64,000 nucleotides of DNA from a virus: IMG/VR virus record IMGVR_UViG_3300036820_000003, positions 62,001-126,000 of that record; one strand, given 5' to 3'. The notes below the pieces were generated by a model. The model had not been told where the DNA came from. It did not search any database and worked only from the letters and a program-made list of their open reading frames with translations. A program made the translations under genes and the position numbers. Shown piece by piece: positions 28,082 through 36,323 of this stretch; position 1 is the first letter of the stretch; each line of letters begins with the position of its first letter.

Positions 28082-28262
28082 GAGCGCAGGTGCGGGTGCG
28101 GGCGAGTTCATTCCGGCTCTTCAAACCGGGGCGATCGCTCTGCACGAGAACATGATGTCGTTTATCGCGGCGGGATTCACTCGTGAGGAAAGCCTGCGGA
28201 TCGTCATGATGATGCTAGCCGAGGCGATCCGGAAGGGTGACGGAACGGGGGGAAGCGGATGA
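28071..28262 (+). CDS. Small helical protein (63 aa)
   Basis: ATG after GGAGGAGTCGA. Two helices (IPALQTGAIALHENMMSFIA and EESLRIVMMMLAEAIRKG). The stop overlaps the next start (ATGA). Common as an unannotated gene before portal genes of actinophages. Function unknown. Confidence 0.65.
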   Translation: MEAESAGAGAGEFIPALQTGAIALHENMMSFIAAGFTREESLRIVMMMLAEAIRKGDGTGGSG

Positions 28263-28594
28263 GCGCTACCGGCGCGGTTCCCATCTCCCGGCTGTCTTTG
28301 CAGTATCTGACCGTGCCGGTGCAGGCGTTCAAGTCCGGAACTGCGTACGATCCGACTGCGGATGTGGTTCAGTTCGCCTTCGTCGACAATGTGGGCTCGG
28401 TTCCCACGTCGGGGATGTGGGTGAGCGGGTCGTGGATCTCTCTTCCGAACTACTCTTATCCTTGGGCGGCGCAGTGCCTGGTCGGTCCCGGAGGATCGAC
28501 GGCTCCGTCTACGGGGACGTACACGGTGTGGGTGCAGATCTTCGACAATCCTGAGATTCCGGTGCTCATCGCCGGGCAGATGCAGGTCAGTTGA
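28259..28594 (+). CDS. Small beta-rich structural-type protein (111 aa)
   Basis: Coupled start (ATGA). Sequence TVPVQAFKSGTAYDPTADVV and WVSGSWISLPNYSYPWAAQC then YTVWVQIFDNPEIPVLIAG looks like an immunoglobulin-type beta sandwich. It lies 13 bp before the portal gene. Likely a minor virion protein. Confidence 0.65.
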   Translation: MSATGAVPISRLSLQYLTVPVQAFKSGTAYDPTADVVQFAFVDNVGSVPTSGMWVSGSWISLPNYSYPWAAQCLVGPGGSTAPSTGTYTVWVQIFDNPEIPVLIAGQMQVS

Positions 28595-28607
28595 TTGGAG
28601 GTGCGGG

Positions 28608-31600
28608 ATGGCTGGACGTAATTCAACATTGATGGCGGCGAAGTACGTGCCGGGCGGGGCTCGTCCGACCGCCGCACCTCAGGGAGCCGGGGCTCCCTAC
28701 TACGGGATGCTAAGCCCCTTGGCAAATCAGCTGGCGAATGAGCGCGGGTATTGCCTCGGTCCAGACACGCAAGTGCTGTGCTCGGATTTCCAGTGGCGGC
28801 CGGTGATCAGTCTTGCTGAAGGTGACCAGATCATTGGGTTCGATGAATTCCCGGAGCCACACAGCAAGCGTAAGTTCCGTATGTCAACAGTACTCAGCTG
28901 CCCGATCGTGGAACTACCCTCCTACCGGATCACGTTCACTGATGGTCGGCAGGTCACGGCTTCAGCTGAGCACATGTGGCTGGATGGACGATGCAGTCGT
29001 TGGTTGAAGACGAAGAATCTACGTCCTGGTTACAGGATCATGCACCTAGGCACCCCCTGGAAGCAAGACAGGTCGTGGGGCGGAGGCTGGCTTGCAGGGG
29101 CATTTGATGGTGAGGCTAACTTTGCTACTCATTCTGAGAACAGCCATTGCGGTTGGCACATCCAGTTCTCTCAGAACGCTGGAAGTGTCCTCGATCTGGC
29201 AGAACGACTCCTCAAGGAACGCGGGTATGAGACTCGGGTTAAGGCTCCTCAAGATGGTCGAGCAGTTCACCGTCTACTCATTACCGGCGTAGAGGACTGC
29301 TTCCGATTCCTCGGTTCGTGTCAGCCGGTTCGACTGCTGGACAATTCGGCTGCGTGGATCGAAGGTCAGAGCGGCAAGAAGTCCCGTGGAACTGCACGCG
29401 GTCGGGTGTACAACGCTGTCGTAGAGAGCGTTGAGTACCTGGGTGAGCAGGACGTGGTAGCTATCTCCACGTCCACCCGGACGCTGTTCGCCGAAGGTCT
29501 GTACTCGCACAACTCGAACAGCTACGGCCCGTTTCTGCCGAGGCCCGCTCGTACTTTTACAGAGGGTGCGTTCGGGCCGTTCAGTCCGATCCTGCCGGTG
29601 CCGCTGGATGCTCCGGCTGTTGAAGACGGTCAGCCGGATCCTCGACTATGGGAGTACCCGGTCGGGTGGAACCTGCCGGTGGGGCAGCCGGGGACCGAGG
29701 GACTCAAGCTCGTCGACTTCGCTACTCTCAAGACGCTTAGTGACACTTATTCGGTCGCGCGTAGTTGCATCGACCGTCGCAAGTACGAGGTCTGCGGACT
29801 GGACTGGGATATCGTCCCCACGCACGAGGCTTCGAAGGCGTATCAAGGGGACAGGAAAGCGATGCGCGACTTCGGGGAACGAGTCGCCAAGGCTAAGCGA
29901 TTCTTTCGGCATCCCGATCCGGACTATTTTACTTTCTCGGACTTTCTATCGGCTATGCTGGAGGAAGTGTTCGTTTACGACGCTTTGGCAATCGTCATGC
30001 GACCCAAGTGGGGCAAGGGAGTCGGGGCGGGGCTACTGGGTTCCGACCTGGACTGCCTGGAGCTGATCTCGGGTCCGACGATCCGACCTCTGGTCGGGCT
30101 GCACGGAGAGGTGCCGCGTCCGCCTGCTCCCGCGTACCAGCAGTACCTGTACGGCGTTCCGCGCTCGGACTACATGACGATGATCACCCAGCGAGACATC
30201 GACGAGGCCGGAATCGGCGGGTCGGAGCTGCAGAACTTCCGCACCGACCAGCTTATGTACCTGCGCACGACGCCGCGACGGGAAACGCCCTACGGGTTCT
30301 CGCTTACCGAGAAGGCGATCATCCCCATCCTGACCGGACTGCAGAAGCAGGCCTTCCAGTATGACTACTTCCGGGAGGGGACCGTCCCGGCGGTCTACAT
30401 CTCACCCGGGGATGCTTCTATCACCCCGAATCAAATCCGGGAGCTGCAGGACGCCCTTAACGCGATCGCCGGGGACGTGGCGTTCCATCACAAGATCATC
30501 GTTTTGCCACCCGGTTCCAAGACCATGCCGCAGAGGGACGCTCAGCTGGCGGATCAGTTCGACGAGATCGTCATGACCGAGGTCGCGATGGTCTACGACG
30601 TGGACCCGATGAGCCTGGGAATCGTCCCGAAAGTCGCGACTTCGGTGTCGCCTTTCGCCGCGAAGGAGATGGCGCAGGCGTCGGCGTCGGTTCATCAGAG
30701 GACGTCGACTAAGCCTCTGTTGTCTTTTATCACCGACATCTTCAACAACATCCTGCATCGCGTGTGCGGTCAGGACGACATGAAGTTCACCTTCGAGGGG
30801 ATGTCGGAGACCTCGGACGCGGCTGCGACGACTGACCTGGTGGTCAAGCAGGTCCAGTACGGAATCCGGTCGGTCGACGAGGGTCGGGCCGAGCTGGAGC
30901 TGCCGCCGTGGAACATGCCCGAGACCTCGGGTCCTGTCGTGTTCACGCAGATGGGACCGGTCCCGTTCGAGATGGCACCGCAGCTGCTGATGCAACAGCA
31001 GCAGGGCGCGGGTGGGAGCGGAGGGGGAGCCAAGGCCGGGGGAGGGAATTCTTCCGGATCGGGGAAGCGAACGCGGGCTACTTCGACGACTGGTCGCGGT
31101 GATCAGTACGGCGGGCCGGGAGTTCCCCGGCACGGGAACCTGCCGGCTCCTTCTTCGACTCGGATTTCTTCGGACGTTCCGCCGGAGCGGAAGAAGACCC
31201 CGGCTCACGACGCGGCCGAGGGGGCGATGTCGACCGGGAGTTCGAAGCCGGGGGGCGGCCGGGTCGGGGCCTCCAAGGCGGCGGCGGCCGAGCTGGAGGC
31301 GCTTGGTCGTCACTTGCGGAAGGGTCGGGACATTCGCACCTGGAAGGCGGTCAACGTTCCCGGGGCAATTGTCGAAGCGATAGCCGAGGACCTGCAAAAG
31401 GGCCTCTCGTTCGACGAGGCAGTCGGATCTATTCCCGTGTTCGGCGTGGAATGGGTGACCGGAGACACGCTCCCAAAAGCCCGAGGGGTCACTGAGTGGC
31501 CCGGCTGGAAGCACGATCTAGGGTTGGTCGCGGCTTACACCGACCTGCTGCGGAGGATGTTTTCCAAGGCTGACGGGCAAGCCGGGAAGATCCGTGGCGA

Positions 31601-32957
31601 GTACGCGCACTCGGTGGTGTCATACACGCCGGGCATGTTCGACGGGATGATTGCGGATCATCTGCAGGAAAAGGTGGCGGGAGCGCTTGAGCCGCTGGCG
31701 CGGGAGGCCTGGAAGCTCGGCTACGGGAGCGCGCTGGAGCTAATAGGCGACCGGTCGGTTAGCTTCGGGTCGAATCCGGATGCGTTCGTCGGGACGGAGG
31801 TGCGACATTGGGCCGAGACGATTGCGCGGACCGGTCTTAAGGACGCCGCGCGCCGGGCGGAGGTTATCGCCCGGACCGAGGTGGCTCGCGGAGTGAGCGC
31901 CGGAGCGATGCAGGCGTATGCGGATGCCGGGATTTCGTACAAGCACCTGCTCCTGGCTCCGGATGACGCCTGCGAGAAGTGCGTCGATGCTGATGAGGAA
32001 GTAATTCCCCTGCACGCTCCGTTCGGGACGGGGGATGTCGCTCCTCCGTTTCACCCGCAGTGTCGCTGCGGAGTGGCCCCGTCCGGAGTGGACGTGACGC
32101 CTCCGCAGGGGCACCTCGGGAAGTCGGAGTCAGAGAGGAAGCCCGACGTCGCTTTTCTTCTCATCCGCACTCGTAATTCCGAGGGGAAGCGTCGCTACCT
32201 GCTGCAGAAGCGAGGCGAGGAAGCCTCGCACCCTGGGACCTGGGGGCTGTTCGGCGGGAAGGGGCATCCGGGGGAGACCCCGTGGGAGACGGCTTGCCGG
32301 GAGGCGGGGGAGGAAACCGGGGGACTGCCGAAGGATCTTGTCCCTCGGGGCGTCATGTTCACGCCCGGTGACAAGCGAGACTGCTGGACCTACGTGTGCG
32401 ACGTGGCGGAGGAGTTCAGTCCGGGTGGCGGGGTCACCCCCTGGGAGTCGGCGAGCTGGGGCTGGTTCAGTCGGGACGACGTGTCGGGACTGGAGCTGCA
32501 TCCCAAATTCGCGGAAACGTGGGACGTGTACGTCGGGGAAGTGCTCGGCAAATCGAAGAAGAGGGTGCTGGTCTCCGGTCAGGAGATCTACCCGTCGGAC
32601 TCGGAGACCGGCGAAGACGATGAGTGGCCTGCGAGCGGCGGGGGCGGGGAGTACCCGCACTCGCACGACGTGGACGGGACTCCGGTGGCTCCGGGCGGGA
32701 AGCCCGGGTCGGAGCCTCCGCGCTGGGACGGTGATGAAGCTGAACCCTATGTGCAGATGCCGGGTGGTCCCGGAGGAGCAGCCGGGCGTGCCCCGGATTC
32801 GCCCGCCGGAGGCGGGAGTTGCGACTCGACGTGTGATGATCCCGGTCATGCTCACTCGACTCCGATTGACGGGAACGTTCCGGACGACGAGGATGACGCT
32901 CGTCAGCCGTTCGTGAGGGGGCGACCTCCGAATGCTATCGGAAAAGGCCGCTCGTGA
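28608..32957 (+). CDS. Portal-MuF-NUDIX fusion protein interrupted by an intein
   Basis: 1449 aa with strong GGAGGTGCGGG site. Parts: short N-extein (1-48); intein (49-302); portal (about 303-820, with RSCIDRRKYEVCGLDWDIVP, YGFSLTEKAIIPI, VYDVDPMSLGIVPK); a Gly/Gln/Ser-rich linker; a MuF-like minor head domain (RRAEVIARTEVARGVSAGAM, then CEKCVDADEEVIPLH, PPFHPQCRCG at about 1150); a NUDIX hydrolase (GGKGHPGETPWETACREAG, then EETG, about 1212-1236) with an intact Nudix box; and an acidic, His-containing tail. Splicing is needed for a working portal. MuF fused to portal is known; a catalytic NUDIX appended to it is unusual. Confidence 0.9.
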   Translation: MAGRNSTLMAAKYVPGGARPTAAPQGAGAPYYGMLSPLANQLANERGYCLGPDTQVLCSDFQWRPVISLAEGDQIIGFDEFPEPHSKRKFRMSTVLSCPIVELPSYRITFTDGRQVTASAEHMWLDGRCSRWLKTKNLRPGYRIMHLGTPWKQDRSWGGGWLAGAFDGEANFATHSENSHCGWHIQFSQNAGSVLDLAERLLKERGYETRVKAPQDGRAVHRLLITGVEDCFRFLGSCQPVRLLDNSAAWIEGQSGKKSRGTARGRVYNAVVESVEYLGEQDVVAISTSTRTLFAEGLYSHNSNSYGPFLPRPARTFTEGAFGPFSPILPVPLDAPAVEDGQPDPRLWEYPVGWNLPVGQPGTEGLKLVDFATLKTLSDTYSVARSCIDRRKYEVCGLDWDIVPTHEASKAYQGDRKAMRDFGERVAKAKRFFRHPDPDYFTFSDFLSAMLEEVFVYDALAIVMRPKWGKGVGAGLLGSDLDCLELISGPTIRPLVGLHGEVPRPPAPAYQQYLYGVPRSDYMTMITQRDIDEAGIGGSELQNFRTDQLMYLRTTPRRETPYGFSLTEKAIIPILTGLQKQAFQYDYFREGTVPAVYISPGDASITPNQIRELQDALNAIAGDVAFHHKIIVLPPGSKTMPQRDAQLADQFDEIVMTEVAMVYDVDPMSLGIVPKVATSVSPFAAKEMAQASASVHQRTSTKPLLSFITDIFNNILHRVCGQDDMKFTFEGMSETSDAAATTDLVVKQVQYGIRSVDEGRAELELPPWNMPETSGPVVFTQMGPVPFEMAPQLLMQQQQGAGGSGGGAKAGGGNSSGSGKRTRATSTTGRGDQYGGPGVPRHGNLPAPSSTRISSDVPPERKKTPAHDAAEGAMSTGSSKPGGGRVGASKAAAAELEALGRHLRKGRDIRTWKAVNVPGAIVEAIAEDLQKGLSFDEAVGSIPVFGVEWVTGDTLPKARGVTEWPGWKHDLGLVAAYTDLLRRMFSKADGQAGKIRGEYAHSVVSYTPGMFDGMIADHLQEKVAGALEPLAREAWKLGYGSALELIGDRSVSFGSNPDAFVGTEVRHWAETIARTGLKDAARRAEVIARTEVARGVSAGAMQAYADAGISYKHLLLAPDDACEKCVDADEEVIPLHAPFGTGDVAPPFHPQCRCGVAPSGVDVTPPQGHLGKSESERKPDVAFLLIRTRNSEGKRRYLLQKRGEEASHPGTWGLFGGKGHPGETPWETACREAGEETGGLPKDLVPRGVMFTPGDKRDCWTYVCDVAEEFSPGGGVTPWESASWGWFSRDDVSGLELHPKFAETWDVYVGEVLGKSKKRVLVSGQEIYPSDSETGEDDEWPASGGGGEYPHSHDVDGTPVAPGGKPGSEPPRWDGDEAEPYVQMPGGPGGAAGRAPDSPAGGGSCDSTCDDPGHAHSTPIDGNVPDDEDDARQPFVRGRPPNAIGKGRS
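28752..29513 (+). mobile_element. Intein in the portal gene (254 aa)
   Basis: Begins with Cys49 in CLGPDTQVLC and ends ...LYSHN followed by Ser, the canonical splice junctions. Hint blocks: PVISLAEGDQIIGFDE, the TxxH-like TASAEHMW, and AISTSTRTLFAEGLYSHN at the end. GWLAGAFDGEANF is a LAGLIDADG-type homing motif; I see only one clear copy, and 254 aa is short for a full homing intein, so the endonuclease may be degenerate or minimal. Codon use is less GC-rich than in the exteins, consistent with transfer. Confidence 0.9.
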
Positions 32958-33378
32958 TCTGTGGGATCCTAATCCGGTGGAGGCGCTGCACGTCCACGGG
33001 ATGATGATGCAGAACTTCCCCGGGGAGGCGCTCGACTGGGTGCTGCGGACTCGCTGGATCGGCCCGATGGCCGTCCCGTGGGAGCGGATCGATCGAGATG
33101 ATCAGGAAAAGTGGGCGGCGTCGCATCAGCCGGGGAAAGTGGCGTCGTTTCGAAAGATGATCGCGAACGGGGAGGGCGTTCATCCCTGCGTGCTGGTGCA
33201 GCCTCCCGATTCGGATCGGGCTGTCATCGTCGACGGTCATCATCGCGCGATGGCTTGGGCTCAATGTGGAAAGCCGGTGCGAGGTTACGTCGGATTTGTG
33301 CGTCGGGGAGATGTTCAGGCCGCGTTGGAGACTCACTCGTCGCAAATGCACTCAGGGTCGAGTCCTAGCAATCGCTAA
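32932..33378 (+). CDS. ParB/Srx-like nuclease-domain protein
   Basis: 148 aa overlapping the portal gene by 26 bp. MAVPWERIDRDDQEKW, then GKVASFRKMIANGEGVHPCV and VIVDGHHRAMAWAQCGKPV give the ParBc core with the (D)GHHR motif. Proteins of this type often sit next to, or are fused with, MuF domains in actinophages. It may modify or cut DNA during packaging, or use a nucleotide. No signal for export. Confidence 0.75.
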   Translation: MLSEKAARDLWDPNPVEALHVHGMMMQNFPGEALDWVLRTRWIGPMAVPWERIDRDDQEKWAASHQPGKVASFRKMIANGEGVHPCVLVQPPDSDRAVIVDGHHRAMAWAQCGKPVRGYVGFVRRGDVQAALETHSSQMHSGSSPSNR

Positions 33379-33407
33379 TTGACAATGCGAGATACTCGTG
33401 CTAGGAT
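33379..33407 (+). promoter_or_regulatory. Leaderless promoter for the Lsr2-like gene
   Basis: TTGACA (33379-33384), 17 bp, TAGGAT (33402-33407), 6 nt, ATG at 33414. It begins 1 bp after the preceding stop codon. No ribosome site. Confidence 0.8.
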
Positions 33408-33413
33408 CGTCAC

Positions 33414-33797
33414 ATGGCGAAAAAGATGAGTGTCGAACTGATCGACGACATTGACGGATCCGAGGCGTGCGAGAGCATTCGATTCTCGATTGACGGCGGC
33501 GTCTATGAAATCGATCTGAATGCCGTGCACGCGAGTGAAATGCGCGCGGCCTTCGAGGAATATGTCAAGGCCGGGCGCAGAGGATCGGCTATCCGGGCTG
33601 CGGCTCCCATCTCGACGGGGGATCGCGGAGGATCGCGTCGTCGGGCGGCTGATCCGCACAACGCGGTGGTGCGCGCGTGGGCGGCCGAGAAGGGACTGGC
33701 GTGCAACACGCACGGCAGGATTCCCGAGCACATTCTAGTTCTATTCAATAACATGAACAAGGATAGAGATAGGGATACGGAACATGGCGAACAGTGA
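33414..33797 (+). CDS. lsr2: Lsr2-like nucleoid-associated protein
   Basis: 127 aa. N-terminal dimerisation domain: MAKKMSVELIDDIDGSEACE, IRFSIDGGVYEIDLNAVHA, MRAAFEEYVKAGRR. C-terminal DNA-binding domain: NAVVRAWAAEKGLACNTHGR followed by IPEHILVLF. The AT-hook-like RGR of host Lsr2 is HGR here, so the first Arg is replaced by His. Lsr2 silences AT-rich foreign DNA in actinobacteria; a phage copy could interfere with, or recruit, host silencing. It has its own promoter, so it can be expressed apart from the late genes around it. Confidence 0.9.
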   Translation: MAKKMSVELIDDIDGSEACESIRFSIDGGVYEIDLNAVHASEMRAAFEEYVKAGRRGSAIRAAAPISTGDRGGSRRRAADPHNAVVRAWAAEKGLACNTHGRIPEHILVLFNNMNKDRDRDTEHGEQ

Positions 33798-34266
33798 CAT
33801 CTACGAGGCGAACTCGGGACTTATCTCAGTCGCCTCCACGGGCGGGACTGTCCCCGTCATGTACGTGCAGGCCCCTGCTACGAAGCGAACCTGGATCGTC
33901 GGGGTTCGGGTCGGAATCGGCGTGACGGCGGCTGCGGCGGGGAACTCGATCCTTTTCGCGATGGCGCGCTCGACGGTGGGCACGGCGGGAGGGACCTACG
34001 AGCCGCTGGCCGCGCACGACTCCTCGGCTGGCTCGGCGCTGACGCAGGCGTACGTCTCCTCGTTCGGAAACGCCCCGACTCCGACGACTGCCGGGCTTTT
34101 CCTGTGGCAGCAGGAGCTGCCGCAGACGACCGGGTCGGCCTGGGAGGAGTTCCCGCCCTTGGGGTATGAATGGGGGATCCCGGCGGGCGGCACGGTGGCC
34201 TGTTTCGCGATTCCCTCAGTGAACACCTCGACCCCGGTGCAGTTCCAGCTTATCGTCAGTGAGTAA
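33784..34266 (+). CDS. Putative virion protein (160 aa)
   Basis: ATG overlaps the Lsr2 gene end. Ala/Gly/Thr-rich beta protein (KRTWIVGVRVGIGVTAAAAG, PTTAGLFLWQQELP, IPAGGTVACFAIPSV). Its style resembles head-decoration or fibre-associated proteins. No known domain. Confidence 0.65.
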   Translation: MANSDIYEANSGLISVASTGGTVPVMYVQAPATKRTWIVGVRVGIGVTAAAAGNSILFAMARSTVGTAGGTYEPLAAHDSSAGSALTQAYVSSFGNAPTPTTAGLFLWQQELPQTTGSAWEEFPPLGYEWGIPAGGTVACFAIPSVNTSTPVQFQLIVSE

Positions 34267-34304
34267 TCTGTCTGTCTAGCTAGTTTTCGGGAGGCGACGG
34301 CCTG

Positions 34305-36002
34305 ATGTCCTACCAGTCCGTCGTCCTCGCCGACAACCCCACGTTCCTGTGGCTGCTGGCGGATACGTCAGGGGTAGTGGCGGCTGACGCCACCGGCAAC
34401 GGGAACATCGGAAATTACACCGGCGGATACACGCAAGGGGTTCCGGGTCCACCTGGAGTGGACGCCAACGCCGTCTTGCTGAACGGCAGCACCGGATTCG
34501 TCTACACGAACTCGAACTACTACTCGTCGGCTTTCTCCGCCGAAATCTGGTTCAACAGCACGTCGCCAGACGGCGGCACTATCATGCAAGGCAACGCCTG
34601 GCTCGCCATTCTCGGCGACGACGGCAAGATCACCTACGTCGTCTACAACGGAGCAGTGCTTATCTCCTGCGAGTCATCTGGCTCGTACGGAGACGGGAAC
34701 TGGCATTACGTCGCGGTCACCTACGACGGCAGCCTGAACGCCGTACTGTACGTCGACGGGGTCGAAGTCGCGTCTGCCGTTGTCACGCCCAGTATGGCGA
34801 ACTCACCCGGCAGCCCGGTCTACTCGACCGGGTACGGCTCGCAGTCTGTCAGCACCAGTGATCTGCTGGCCGGGACGGTTTCGGCTTTCGCCGACTACCC
34901 GTACGCGCTGACGTCGGGTCAGGTGACGACTCACTACGACGCCGCCATTCCTCCTAGCGGATCCGCAGAGGGTCAGGCCCAGCCCCTGACGGCTCGGGTT
35001 TGGGGGAGGCGGACCGAAGGTCGGGGCAACTGGCGGGGAAATTCCGTCAATGCCGTACTCGGAATTCGCGGATCTTTCCAGCCTCGCGCAACTGTCCCGA
35101 CATCGCGTCGTTCCGGGACTCGGTCTGCCTGGCGAGAAGTGCGGGGAGCGTTCCCGTTGCTCGGCAAGCCGGTGGTCGGGGGGACTGTCCGACGGCGCAG
35201 TGCGACTCGCGTTGCATGGAAGTCGGTTAAAGGGACGCTTCCCCCGGCGATCGGCAAGCCCGCGACTGGCGGTTTTGTCGAGCGACGTCGCGCTGCCCGA
35301 GGCGCGTGGAATCGGGTTCTGGGACCGTTTCCCCTGCTCGGGAGAGCTGAGAGAGGCGGGGTCGTTGTTCCTCGCCATAGTCAGCGAGCAGTCTGGCGCG
35401 GGGTTCGGGGGACGCTGCCTCCCGCGATCGGGATACCTTTCGTCGGCGGATTCGTAACCCGTCGGAATGGCGTGCGCGGGATGTCCGCGCACGTGGCGGG
35501 AGCTCACAACGCCACTGCCGTCCCGGCAAGCCCTCTTGTCGGCGGTTTCGTCGCGCGAAGACGATACGTGCGCGGGTCGTCGCGCGGAGCTGACGTTCCA
35601 GTAATTCGTGGCAGGGCTGTTACCGGAGGCGTTGTCTGCCCGCGACGAGGAACTTCGATACGCGGATCCTGGGGGGGAGTCAACGGTCCGGAGATTCGCG
35701 GAGTCGCGAATATCGGAGGATGCGTAGCACGTCATCCTCGTATCCCCCGTGTTCCGTGCTGGCGCGGAACGATTGTCCGAACCGTCAACGTCATCCCGCC
35801 GAGAGGAACCGTTCCGCCTCGGGTGTTCGTGATGAGACGACGAGGGGTCGGAGTGGTGTGGCGGGGAGTTGTGCCCGTCGGTGTGAATCAAGTGATCGTG
35901 TTCGGTCCGGCGATGCAGATAGTGCTCGGGCCTTTGGGACTGGACTGGCAGACGGGGGCGGTGGGATTCGACTGGCAGACAGGAGTCGTCGGAGTCTGGT
36001 GA
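34305..36002 (+). CDS. LamG-domain virion protein with Arg-rich repeats (565 aa)
   Basis: Residues 1-215 are a LamG/concanavalin-like domain (AEIWFNSTSPDGGTIM, GNWHYVAVTYDGSLNAVLYV). From about 225 on, at least seven degenerate repeats of about 30 residues follow, with the pattern G.P..GG.V.RR...R..W..V.G (for example GKPVVGGTVRRRS, GKPATGGFVERRR, GIPFVGGFVTRRN). This half is extremely basic. The LamG part suggests glycan binding; the basic part could bind nucleic acid, teichoic acid or acidic virion proteins. Similar LamG folds recur in the tail protein at 53968. Confidence 0.75.
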   Translation: MSYQSVVLADNPTFLWLLADTSGVVAADATGNGNIGNYTGGYTQGVPGPPGVDANAVLLNGSTGFVYTNSNYYSSAFSAEIWFNSTSPDGGTIMQGNAWLAILGDDGKITYVVYNGAVLISCESSGSYGDGNWHYVAVTYDGSLNAVLYVDGVEVASAVVTPSMANSPGSPVYSTGYGSQSVSTSDLLAGTVSAFADYPYALTSGQVTTHYDAAIPPSGSAEGQAQPLTARVWGRRTEGRGNWRGNSVNAVLGIRGSFQPRATVPTSRRSGTRSAWREVRGAFPLLGKPVVGGTVRRRSATRVAWKSVKGTLPPAIGKPATGGFVERRRAARGAWNRVLGPFPLLGRAERGGVVVPRHSQRAVWRGVRGTLPPAIGIPFVGGFVTRRNGVRGMSAHVAGAHNATAVPASPLVGGFVARRRYVRGSSRGADVPVIRGRAVTGGVVCPRRGTSIRGSWGGVNGPEIRGVANIGGCVARHPRIPRVPCWRGTIVRTVNVIPPRGTVPPRVFVMRRRGVGVVWRGVVPVGVNQVIVFGPAMQIVLGPLGLDWQTGAVGFDWQTGVVGVW

Positions 36003-36004
36003 GG

Positions 36005-36274
36005 CTAGGGCAGCTCAATCCAGAGTTTTTTCACGACTTCATCGGCTTCGTCACGATCCAGTATCATCGTGATGGTGATCTTTGTGGTACCATCATCTTG
36101 CTGCTCCAGATTGTAGGAGTTCGGTCGTTTGAGGAAAGCCAGGATCTCCAGGTCCTGGCGAATCGATCCGAGCGAATCGCGTATGTTGCTCAGATTGATT
36201 TGCCCCGGATCAACATGCTTGATCGTGGAGCGTATGTCATCCAGACGGGTGATGGCGTCATTGTAGTAGGGCAT
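36005..36274 (-). CDS. Small antisense-oriented gene between structural genes (89 aa)
   Basis: Natural-looking composition (RLDDIRSTIKHVDPGQINLS, SLGSIRQDLEILAFLKR, TKITITMILDRDEADEVV), lower GC than its neighbours, helical then beta. It stops 2 bp from the end of the convergent gene. TATAAT lies 5 nt upstream of its ATG, fitting a leaderless transcript. Function unknown; a moron is likely. Confidence 0.65.
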   Translation of the reverse strand: MPYYNDAITRLDDIRSTIKHVDPGQINLSNIRDSLGSIRQDLEILAFLKRPNSYNLEQQDDGTTKITITMILDRDEADEVVKKLWIELP

Positions 36275-36279
36275 GGCTA

Positions 36280-36285
36280 ATTATA
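36280..36285 (-). promoter_or_regulatory. TATAAT box of the small leftward gene
   Basis: Perfect TATAAT on the minus strand 5 nt before the ATG at 36274. The -35 at 17 bp distance is poor (TGGTGT). It lies in front of the true start of the rightward protease gene (GTG 36324). Confidence 0.55.
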
Positions 36286-36323
36286 GCAAGGATGATGGCT
36301 GCACACCACTTGGAGGGATTGCT

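Noticed and set aside
35720-36280. 186-codon rightward frame
   Set aside because: Overlaps the end of the LamG gene and is antisense to the better composed 89-aa gene; no ribosome site.
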